NCBI GenBank assembly: GCA_023974075.1
Contig: CM043792.1
Location: 9,281,456 to 9,345,455 of the forward strand
Source of the DNA: Chaenocephalus aceratus
Lineage: Eukaryota > Chordata > Actinopteri > Perciformes > Channichthyidae
Direction of reading: 5' to 3'
Length of the DNA stretch: 64,000 bases
The notes below the pieces were generated by a model, which had not been told where the DNA came from, searched no databases, and worked only from the letters and a program-made list of their open reading frames with translations. Positions 23,201 to 35,200 of this stretch are shown in pieces. The position numbers were made by a program, and so were the translations under genes. Numbering within the stretch: the stretch's first letter is position 1; every line of letters starts with the position of its first letter.

Positions 23201-26200
23201 CAGGGAAGCTTTCAGGCGGGGGCATGTCTGGGTTCCCCATTGCCAGGCTGGGGATAATCCAGATATAACCCGGCCCAACCAGTCCGGCCTCTGACGCCAT
23301 TCTGAACAGGTACTGAGCCTCTTCATGGGAGCAGTACACCAACAGCACCTGGCGTCGATCTGTTGCAGCAGCCTTCCTGCACGTAGGTCGTTCATGCCAT
23401 CAGCAGACATGTCGAAGGTAAGCACGTCCTGCAGGTCCCATATGAAGTAGCTGGTGTCGGTGAAAGATTTAACATGATCCACGTAGGTTTCGTAGCCTGG
23501 GTAGAGGCTGGTGATGACTACGAAGCTGTCCCAGTTGTACTCCTCCATCACCTTGAACATGCCGTTGATCTGCTGCCGATGGAGGATCCCAGCTGCAGGA
23601 AGTTGGAGCCCTCGCCCTGTAGGAAGAGGGAAAAACATCATATCGATGGGTGATGGAAACCATATAAAGACCTTAATGGTTAGTTAACTGCATGCAATTT
23701 TCTCCTGACTAACAAGCAGAATTACCACATCCTAATTGAATTTGTATAATATGCAATGGGATCTCTAGAGGACCCTCTTTATACACACCAGGGAAACACA
23801 CGCAGCATTTGTGCTCAGACAAATCGCATATAGAGAAGTGCGTTCCCCAACCAGTAGGGTCTTTAGTGCAGAGGAGTTAAGTGATTCTGCTTTATTTTGC
23901 TCTTGCAGGCGCTGTAGACCCCATTCATCACTTAAAACTCACACGTCTTACTTTTGCCGCGCAAACACTGGCCGTCATCAAGACTTGCAAATTGAGAGGG
24001 ATGGTACTATCACTAGCCAGCTCTGGGCCCTACCCTACATTTCCTTTTTTTTTTTTCTGGAAATGCAATGACTCTGAGAGGGGAATGAGGGCGTTTTATC
24101 TTCCAAAAGTGGTGGGAAACATGCTTTTCACTGGCTTGTGGTGTGTGATACTTTTACCTTTAAATAGGTTTTTTCGTCAATGTAGGACTCAATTAAAGAG
24201 TTTTTACAATCAGTTGTCAAAGTAAAAAAACGCAATGACATCATAGATTGGGGTGTGGCCAAATGTTTCCTGGTAAAATGCCTGAAAGAAAAAAACCCAG
24301 AAACTGTTTCTTGGCTGTGATTTAGTACCGAGTTACCCTTTAAAAGTGCTTTCTGCATCATTTTGAACGTAAAGGCAAGAAAACCTGGCCAGTGCACTTT
24401 ACTGAACCATTTGTATTTGGTGAAATGTCTAGAGTCTAAGTGTTGCTTTCATCCACAAGGTAGTTAGTAGCAGGTAGTTAGTAGTATGTAGTAAGGGTGG
24501 CTTATTCAAAGGGACTTTCTTTAATTGGAAATGCTAGATACAAGCTAAACAGTTTTGTGTGATGTGTTTTCTTACTTTTTAAAAAGGCATCAACAGGTTT
24601 GCAGTGTATCTGCAACTATGACTGTAGCTTAATCAAAGCATAAAGATGATCACATTGAGGGAATTTCTCCTAATCTGGCAACCCAAATGTTGTATATCCC
24701 AATCTCTAAACTTTAGGATAAGTAAATGTTTCTTAAATATTAACCAATGGATAGTAATTATTAAATAAAAAAAGTATTAATGCAATGCTTCTAAATTCAC
24801 GAGCCAAGAGAAAAAGGAAAGATCTCTGTACATCAGAGAAATCATCAAAAGAAGACAAACAGGGAGTAAACACTAACGGGAACATGGTATGGGCACTTCA
24901 GTATTTAAAGACTGGTTAATGGAAGATAAATGTGAAGAAACTTGGACAGTTACATAAAACGTAATCATTTTAAGTTGAGTTGCTGGTGCCGCATTTCCAG
25001 CCGTTGGTACACAGTGGAGTGGACTATTTCATCTTAGCGGAAGCAACACCAGCATGTGAGCCAAGTCGTTTATTTAATACGTAGTCGTGCTTCGTGTCGG
25101 GATCCCGATCACCAAACATATTGACCAAAAACATTTTTATCAACAATGTATTAACAGACTCTTCATCAACTGCACATTTAATGTGGACATGAAACCATAA
25201 TTAATGACTACATCCAATAAGCAATGAGTCACGCATAAGCAAAGGTAGATTTCTAGAAAGCAGAATTAAATATAAAATATACCAGGCTTGCAGTCGTCTT
25301 AACCATGGCCTCATCTCTTTAAGTAATTATACAGAGGTATCACGATTAATGTGACAGTGATGATGGATTGATGCGACTGTGCATGTACAACCATTCATTT
25401 CAGCAGAGATTATTGATTCTCTAGCAGATTCCTATTACTGTGCCTCATCTTGTGCTGCATTGCTCTGCAAAACAAAACACTGTAATTAAATGGTGAGTCA
25501 TTTTTAGAACGTGACTTTGGTGTGAGGGTATAGAGTTATTAGATGTATAAAATGCAAAATAACCCTTGCTTTTAATCTAAAGTAGAAATATATGTTTTGA
25601 CTCATCCTCCCTTGGGCTGATAGTGTCACGATTCTCATGTTATGTCACGTTTGTAGTTTTGTATGTTTGGGTGTTTGCTGTCATGTTTTCCTGCTGGGTT
25701 ATTGTCTGGTCCTTTTCCCCTGTGTTTTTCCTCCCGTCGTTAGTTTCCCTGGTGTGTCTAGTTGTCTGATTGTGTTCACCTGTCGCCCTTGTGTTTCTCC
25801 TCCCCTGCCCGGCTGTTTCTCGTCTTGTGATTACCCCTCCCTGTATTTAGTCTTGTCTCTTCTTGTGTTCAGTGTTGGTTCGTCTTTTGTTGGTGACTGA
25901 GTTCACCGGTGAGTGTTCTAACCTAACCTATCAGGCTCTCCTCTCCTCTCCTCTTTCTCTGCTTCGATCTCTCAGGCAAAAAAGCACTTTCTTTCAAGAT
26001 AAGATCCAATCTTTCTATTCCAATCCTAAAAAAACTATTTTCCATCTTCTCCACCCTCTTGGATCCTCCCAAAAGCCCCTCCCCCCTCCTCCCTTCTGTC
26101 AAGCGACTTTGTTAACCACTTTGAAAAAAAGGTTGATGATATTCGCTCTTCTTTTTCTGACTCACCTTTACTCACCGATGGGTCACCAGACCCTCCTTCC

Positions 26201-29200
26201 ACCCACACACTAACCTCCTTTTCCCCTCTCTCTCCAAGTGAGGTTCTTACCCTCATTACCTCTGCCCGCCCTACCACCTGTCCTCTGGACCCTATCCCTT
26301 CAAACCTCCTTCAGACTATCGCTCCTGATATTCTACCGTTTCTCACCCATTTCATCTACACTTCTCTAACTTCTGGTCACTTTCCAAACAGTCTCAAGGA
26401 GGCAAGAGTAAACCCTCTCCTAAAAGAAACCCACTCTCGACCTGTCTGATGTTATAAACTACAGGCCTGTCTCTCTGTTCCCGTTTCCTGTCTAAACACT
26501 TGAACGCGCTGTCTTTAAACAACTCTCCTGTTATCTCCATCAGAACAACCTTCTGGATCCGCACCAGTCTGGTTTTCAAGGCAGGTCACTCCACAGAAAA
26601 CTGCCCTCCTTGCTGTCACTGAGGAACTGCACACGGCTAAAGCAGCCTCCCTCTCCTCTGTCATCATCCTGTTGGACTTGTCTGCTGCATTCGACACGGT
26701 GAACCATCAGATCCTCCTTCACACTCTCCAAGAACTTGGAGTTTCAGGCTCTGCACTTTCCCTCCTCACCTCATACCTCAAAGACCGCACCTACAGGGTA
26801 ACTTGGAGAGGTCCGAGTCCGACCCTTGTCAATTAACTACAGGGGTCCCTCAGGGCTCTGTTCTTGGTCCCCTCCTCTTCTCCCTGTACACAAACTCGCT
26901 CGGATCTGTCATTAGCCCGCATGGTTTTTCATACCACTGCTACGCTGACGACACCCAATTAATTCTGTCCTTTCCCCGCTCAGAGACCCAGGTCGTCGCA
27001 CGCATCTCTGCTTGTCTAGCTGACATCTCTCAGTGGATGTCTGCTCATCACCTCGAGCTCAACCTTGACAAGACTGAACTGCTTTTCCTTCCGGGAAAAG
27101 ATTGTCCCTCTCTTGACCTAACAATCAACATCGGCACCTCTACTGTTTCCCCGACTCAGACTGCATGGAATCTGGGTGTGACCCTAGATAACAACCTGTC
27201 CTTCACTGCAAACATCGCTGCTACAACCCGCTGCTGCAGATACACGCTTTACAACATCAGGAAGATACGTCCCCAGCTGACCCAGAAAGCGACGCAGGTT
27301 CTGGTCCAGGCTCTCGTCATCTCACGCCTAGACTCTACTGCAACTCCCTCCTGGCTGGTCTACCTGCATGTGCCATCCGACCTCTGCAGCTCATCCAGAA
27401 TGCAGCTGCTCGCCTGGTCTTCAACCTTCCTAAATTCTCCCACACCACGCCACTCCTCCGCTCCCTCCACTGGCTTCCGGGTAACTGCTAGAATCCACTT
27501 CAAGACACTGGTACTTGCATACCATGCTGCGAATGGATCTGGCCCTTCCTACATCCAGGACATGGTTAAACCGTACACCCCAGCACGTGCACTCCGCTCT
27601 GCATCAACAAAATGGCTCGCTGCACCCTCGCTGCGAAGGGGACCCAAGTTCCCATCAGCAAAAACACGTGGGTTTGCTATCCTGGCTCCAAAATGGTAGA
27701 ATGAGCTCCCCATTGACATCAAGACAGCAGATAGCTTACACACCTTCCGGCGCAGACTGAAAACTCATCTCTTTCGACTCCACTTCGAGCGATAGAGAAC
27801 TATTAACAAAGCACTTATATACTAATAAAGGACTGGCTTACCTAAAGCCAGTTGAGTAGCACTTGAAATGTTTTGGCTCTATGAAGCCTGATGTACTTAT
27901 ATGATTCTGTTTCTTCAAGTTTGTATTTTGTTGGTCGAACGCACTTATTGTAAGTCGCTTTGGATAAAAGCGTCAGCTAAATGCAATGTAATGTAATGTT
28001 CTGTTTGTCTGTATTAGTTTTCATTATCCTTGAAATAAAGGTTTATCAGAGTTATCTGCATTTGGGTCCTGCTTCCTTCACTCAACCGTGACAGATAGGT
28101 AGGTGGCCCCCTCCTGACCCTGTCTGCAAACAGGCTTGTGATCTGATTCCGCCTGTCTCCTTGTTGTCCTTGAAAGAAGTTCAGTGGTCTTGTGATGTAT
28201 GAGCATCTTATGATTTCAGACGTCACAGCTAAATCCCTTGACTTTGTGCCTCTGACTGTACTGTGCTCACACCCCTGGAAATATGTGCAGAAATCACTGC
28301 TGTTTTTTCTCACACCTCTCTTTTTACATCCACCAAACAGTGAGGAGGTTTTTCAAGCATTGTATTTTTATGGAAATAATGCAAATTACACCAAAACCTA
28401 CAGAAATAATATATAATTACATTGTAACTGTGCCAGCGGTTTTACAATGCTATAATGTGGCAACTATGTTTAGCTTTCTTTCCCAAATGACTGATTACTG
28501 TAATATTCACAAAAATGAAATGCGGTTATCAGCGTCTTCACAAGGAATTGGTTTCAAGCTCAGTGTAAGGGACATGCTGCGGACTAAGATGGATTAGTCT
28601 GCAGTGGAGGCAGGCTGGCTGCATACATCCACACTGGGAGCAAGGTTCTTATGCAGGTTAGTCACGGAGGAGCTTGAGAAGATCGTATAAATCTACTCCT
28701 TTTCTCCCTTTCCGTTCGCCATCCCACAGAAAATCTGTCAGCGTTATTGCGTTATTCCTATACGTGCTGATTCTTCGTCCTGCTTCTGCAACGCCTTTCA
28801 ATCAGTTTGCCTCGCGACAGGTGCTAAGGTGTCAGAGCGTGCAAGTGTTTGTGTTTATGCATGTGCTTGTGTATGCTTTGTGCATACTCACTAGCCCAAG
28901 AGTCTGTCAGAATAAAGCCCCTTGCAAACTACGATCTCAAAAGCTCAATTAGCAGAGAGCAGACTGATAGCGCAGTCCAATGAGCCTGGGGCATTACCAA
29001 AGGCTCAGCTGCAGCTCAAAGCCTGAAGTCACGACCGCCCTGTCGATGTGCAGAGCATGTACGGTACTGTGCAGGGCATATGGTTGTAGGGAAAGAGATG
29101 AAACAGTCAGTCGGTTACACAAAATGTAATATGAATTCCTCACCAGTAGATTTTCAGGAGCAAAATGCAGACCCCTGTAGGCTTGGAGTTAACAAGTCTT

Positions 29201-32200
29201 ATAGTTTTGTATCTGAATACATCTAAAGGCTAATATATGAATACACTTTCCACATGGCCACACTTGGAAGTAGCTTCTTCTTGGTTTCATCCCACCTTTC
29301 TTATTATCTGTTATTACAGCAGGGTATTTTCTACCAGAGATGGTATTTAATGACATTGGGATTTTTAAAGACTCACTATCTACGTCCACATTTATCGACT
29401 ATATGTAAACATGTTTTTCTGTTTTGGTTCACACTAAATGTGCATTCACACCAAGCCACTGGGAAGTGCGCCAGCTGTTGAAACAAATGTGGCTGAGCAA
29501 CTTTGATAGGAATGAACGTGGCCCTGCCAATGAAGCTGTATCCAGTTATTTTTATACATCCATTGGTTCACACCATTGTTGTTTGGAAATAATGTTGCCA
29601 GCAGGCTCTTCACAGTTGGCTAATAGAAACTGTGATGCATAGGGCGAAAACTATTACATGTTCTATTACTGTATGTAATGTATTTTTATATCATAACAGA
29701 TCGCGAAGAACCAAAGTACTTTACCAGGTTGATACAGAAATCTAAAATCTAGAATAGAGACGATTAGAGTGATTGTAGAAATACTGAAATCTCCCCTGGT
29801 TGATGAATCTCTATCGTCTCACGACATACAGAATAATATCATAGTGCACAATACTATGGATAATGTATGTTAGATTATGACCTGGGTAAATGTAAATGGG
29901 TATCAACCATTCAGTCAGTAAGCTCTATTGCAGTGTTGTCCACAGAAGCTCACAGTAATAGTCTACAGTCCCAAAGAATTACGACCATTGAGTGGAAGCT
30001 TAGCTTCTCTAGGCTGAGATCACATTCACAAGGGTAAAACATACAGAATAACTCATATCACTGTACCAACACACATCCAGACATTCTGCACTACAGTTCA
30101 GTCAACTCTTTTGACCATCTAAAATGTTATCAAATTTGTTGCGCTGAAATCTTGCGATGTCCAGTTAAATGAATGCTTTGCAGCTCGAAGATTAGTGTTT
30201 AGATGCTTTAAAACTGGTCTGAGTTGGAGATAGATGAGTGTAAAGCAGTGATTATCTCTAAACCACAGCTGTTTCTGTGTCAGCGTAACCAATACTTCTT
30301 CTCAGATTTTACTGGACCACTATACAAACTGCTGTGTTTACCTGCACTAAAATTCCCAATGGGTAGCTGAAGGTTATTTAAATGACTCAGGTGAGGAGTG
30401 CGTATTGATAGACTTGGACTGCATCCAAAATTCTAAAAGAAACAAGAGATTGCACTCACTTAGCTCAAAAGAGGCTGAAGCCAAATTGACATTATGCATT
30501 GTGCTTTATTTGTTGTTGCAGTGAGTGGCATTATAGCGGAAGAGATGGAAGTGGTGTACTGTATGGTTCCCTTGGTCACATGACTAAACTGCAGCCATAT
30601 CACTCTGTTCCTTCTGGCAACGGCTCTTTGCTGCGACATATGTCAGCCTCCGCGGCGCAGCAGGAAATGCCCTGGAGTCGCTTTCCTATACTGTTGACGT
30701 CACGTAGATCCTGCGCGGCAACCAGGAACAGTCCTACAACTCCGTGGCCATTTGCCACTTAACAAAAAAAACATGACACTGTATAGATGGCATAGAGTAA
30801 TACTCAATGGAGCATGGATTTTCTCTCTGCATTTGCTAGGATAAAAGGAAGAGAAGTAGAGTAATAGGTATTTTTTCAATTTAAAACGTCTTAGATTACA
30901 TATTTTTGGAATAATCTCGCAACACCATGTTCACTTTTAGCATGAAAAATACAGTAATGACAAGAATAAAGCACCTGGCACGGTTGATTGGCAATATAAA
31001 TTACCCAAACAGGTTTTACAAGAAAGCATTACATTAAAATCTGGCTTATCGTACTGTAATACCAAAATACAGACGGTTTAAAAAGGGCTTTGCAAGTACT
31101 TTCCTTATATAATCACTATCTTGCATTTTTATCACCTTTCTCAAAAAGATAATACTCATCTCCCAGACAATTATCATAACAACTTTTAAAGGACCTTCTT
31201 TCTCTAGACCGGCTTTATATGATTTTAATTTTTCCTGACGTATCATACCTTTTACACTGTTATTTGCAAGTGGTCAAATTGGATTTGTTCGTCCACTATC
31301 TATCTGCATTGAGATCATCTATATAAAGTATTTATATGTATTTCAAACCACGGTTTGGATCAACATTTGTATTTGTTCGGTGTTCAGACTTTCTAAAATC
31401 ATTCTGAAAACCATAAAAAAACAACAACCGATTGTTACGGTAAGGACTTCCTCCAATTTCTAACTCGAAGCATCAAAGAGGGTTGGTTGCCCCGTTAACA
31501 CTGTACTTGCTGATATTATAATTTATTTTGGTCACTATATATCTCTCTTCAACATTACCCTGATCTGAGCAGCATATAGTTTAAGTTACTCTTCACAACT
31601 GTACATGTATATGGATCACTGCCCCCCTGGCTGCTTTATATTACTCTTCTGTACTTGCTTTGCCTCACTTTAGACAGGTGAAACTGCAACTGTGTCAGTG
31701 GTTTTTAAATGCAGCGGATGGCAGAGGAAAAGAAAAGCAAGTTTAGGGTCTGAGCCAAGACAGACAGATACAAAAATAACTGCTCTAGTTTTTTAGAAAG
31801 CCTCTGGCAAAATGTTCCTGCGAAGACAATCAGGAGTTTTGCTCTTGTCTGACTTACAATTTGGTCCACTTTACAATGCTCTGCCTCGGAGGAATGTGAT
31901 CTGTCAGACCACAAGATGAATGGTTCAAAGAATGCTTGTATTTTAGGTCAGTATATTGAACTAAATGCATAATGACAGAACAAGTGGATTTTGTGCAACT
32001 GCATTTTGTGGAAATCACTGCATATATTTATATGATCAGAGATTTGTGACAACTTTTCCTGCATAATACAACAAAACAAGTTTATTCGACATGTTTGGAA
32101 GAATTTTTCTTTAAAACTAACTGTCTAACTGACTGCTGCCAATAGTTTTTTCACTGTCCCGATTTCATGCTCCAGGAATTGATTAATCAAAACATAGACG

Positions 32201-35200
32201 AAAGTCCAGCACCATTCAGCTTTTGTAATATGAACTCAATCAATCTAATGTAACCCAAATAGTTTTAGATACAGTAATCTAGCCAAATGTTAACCATACA
32301 GGTAGCAGATTAGAGTCTATGTTGTTAATATCATGGTTTTTTTTTAGACTGATGAAAAACTGCTTATTTCATCGTTTTTGGAGGACTTTTCAAGCTCTGG
32401 GCTGTTTTGTTCTGCCAAAGAAACAGCCATTATTAATGATATTGGTATATCCACTGTTTGCAAATAGAGCAGACTTTGGGAACCGATTGATCTGCTGGCA
32501 ATAGTAAAGTACCTATCTTGGATTTTTTGTCAATGTGAAATTGACAAATGCCTGCTAGAATCCTAACTAGAAGAGATGCATAAACAATAAGCATTATCCT
32601 TAGTGGAGAGAAATGTAATACTTACTGTCTTAATCTTAACATTAGTTTCTTCTGATCTTTTGCTTTTTATAATTTCCTTACATTTCCTCATTGGGATAGA
32701 AAATGAAAAGGGGTTGCCGATCAACACATCGGTCAAACAAAGTGTCCTGAGGATACACTGTAAAATATTACCATGATTTCACAATATTTAACTGTAATAG
32801 TTTACAATAAATTACTGTTTTACCACTTTACAGTCTTTACCTGTAATGTTCACAATATAATACTGTACATTTTGAATTTCACAGTGAAATCAATACAGGC
32901 ACAGTTAATTACTGTGAATGTACAGGATAAATGATTTCCAGGATTTCACAACATGTTACTGTATTATTTCACAGTAAAATACTGTATTCAGACCATCCTC
33001 TGTGATAACACAACAAATTCAGTGATTTTCTTGCTTTCATCGCTCTTGCTTGGCTTTAAATACTAATTTCTTTCTTTGGTGCAGGTTTTACTTAAATTGA
33101 AAGGGGCACCGCTGCATGTGCCTTAAAATAAACAATGCAACATATAAATGTAATCTTGGCTTATTGTTTTCAGGTGCTTCCTGGGCATTAATCCTGAGAC
33201 GGGCTCGAAAGCCAAAAAGAGGCATGGCAATTTGAACCCCCATGTCAGCACATTCTTCAGAAAAATTGTTGACTTCGAGTGGATGTCGTCTGTAGACATG
33301 TGTTACGTGCTCCCCTCCTTGTTTTCTTTCTGTCTCCCTGCTGCAGGTGCACCTGGTCTGCCCCTGGCTCCGCCTCTGCCCAGGTGCACCTGGTCTGTCC
33401 CTGGCTCCGCCTCTGCCCAGGTGCACCTGGTCTGCCCCTGGCTCCGCCTCTGCCCAGGTGCACCTGGTCTGTCCCTGGCTCCGCCTCTGCCCAGGTGTTC
33501 CAAATTCCACTCAGCCGTGTATATATAAAGAGAAGCTGGTGGAGAAGGATATCTCGCCTGTCCTAACGCCGGGAGACACTCTCCTTAGAATACCTCTTTG
33601 CCATTTTGAGCTGGAGGCCATATTTTTGCAGGTGTCTTTATGTTTAGCCTGGAGGACCTGGTAGTCCAGTTTTCGCGGCTTTATTTTGTTTCCCATAGGG
33701 TTTATAATTGATTTCTGGTTAGGGGGGGGAGTTCTGGGTCATACGGCCGTGGTGTGGCTGGCTCGGGTTCCCTCCTTCTGTTTGTTCCTTTTGGCCAGTC
33801 CTTCAGACCTCTTTTTGTTTCCCATTTCGCTTGAATTGTGTAGTTATGGTAAAATCCCAGTGAACTAGTCAGATTTACAATATATTATCGTATTATTTAC
33901 ATTTTTATATTTACAGTAAATTACTGGCTACTGTGTTGCATTACTTCTACAGTAATAGTGTGAAAATAGAGGTAATTACTGTAATTTATGTACAGCAAGG
34001 TACCATAATATCACAGCTCTGTACTGCTATATCACAGTAATTCCATGGGCATGGCATATGTAAAGTCACAGTATTTAGTTGTACTTTTATTCTAATTTAC
34101 TGTAAAATATCTACAGTAATTTACTGTGAAATATTCACAGTCAATTACTGTGAAATATTCACAGTCAATTACCGTGAAATCCATGCAACTAGTAGCCAGT
34201 AATTTACTGTAATTGTACAGTCAAACATTTTACAGTGTAGAAATCAGTTTATAATTTGATGCTATCACTTCCAGAAAGATCAAACCCTGGGCTCTAAGCG
34301 ATATGTATGAAAAGTGAATGAGCGCCATTGCGTTATTGACTACCTTTGACAGAGACCAATAAATCAATCGACGGGGCGGTGTCAGAAACTATTAAACTAA
34401 TAAATGAATAAAGAGGACATCTTTTTCAAATGTTCAGTTTTATCTTTGTATTTTGTGCCTCTACTGTGACATATTTTCATGCTTAAATGTTCAAAGATAC
34501 ATTTTTTCTTTGGGAGAGAAACTCCCTCTGGAGGGAGCTTTGAGATTTTAGCCTTTGCAGACCTTTTACAAACACCTATATAACACACTAAAGGAAAGAG
34601 AAATCATCAAAAAGCATAATAGGGCCACTTTAAAGCATTACTGCCAGAATAGGTTGTAACTAATAAATACAGTACTTGAGTCACATTATACATTAAAGAA
34701 AGAAGAAATATTTATGTAATAATTATTTGCGTTAGTACTTAGTGGTCCATTTTTTTTTTTTTCGGTCCTTTGCAAACTGGAATGTGTGATATGCTGCACT
34801 ATAATAACTTTTGAAAGACTATGCCCAGAGGTAAAATCCTACTAAACCAGCTCTCTTGGCACAATCCATAGTTGGTCCCTTGGATGGTAAGCAAATGCTG
34901 ACAGACTCCCTCTTTCTACTTCTAGATAGCCTGCTATTGGCAGCCCCTTTTCACTGAGGCAGCATGTCACTGAGAGCTTGTAAAGTGGGCTAGGCAATCT
35001 CAACACTATACGGTTGTGTAGTTGTCTTTTCATTGATAATCATATTATTATTTTCAAATCTGAGATGGGTGAATTCATGAGACACATTGTGTAGTTATAA
35101 AACATATTGTTAACATTTCCCCAAATATAGCCTTAGATCTAGACCATAAGACTACATGTTTTTGTATTTATCTTAGCAAAGTACATTTTTTACGCACAAT

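Larger units (their letters stand above)
25624..28093 (+). mobile_element. Solo LTR interrupted by an L2 LINE
   Basis: Starts TGTCACGATTCTCATG and ends CAACCGTGACA, with a perfect 5-bp duplication GATAG at 25619-25623 and 28094-28098. Without the L2 insert the LTR is about 390 bp, with AATAAAGG near 28035 and a C/T-rich promoter-like front. TG...CA ends, a 5-bp duplication and a poly-A signal point to an LTR retrotransposon (Gypsy- or ERV-like; family not resolved). No internal region or second LTR remains, as expected after LTR-LTR recombination. Confidence 0.82.

Noticed and set aside
33088..33664. Five overlapping proline- and alanine-rich frames
   Set aside because: Produced by the 37-bp minisatellite; the same residues cycle through every frame.
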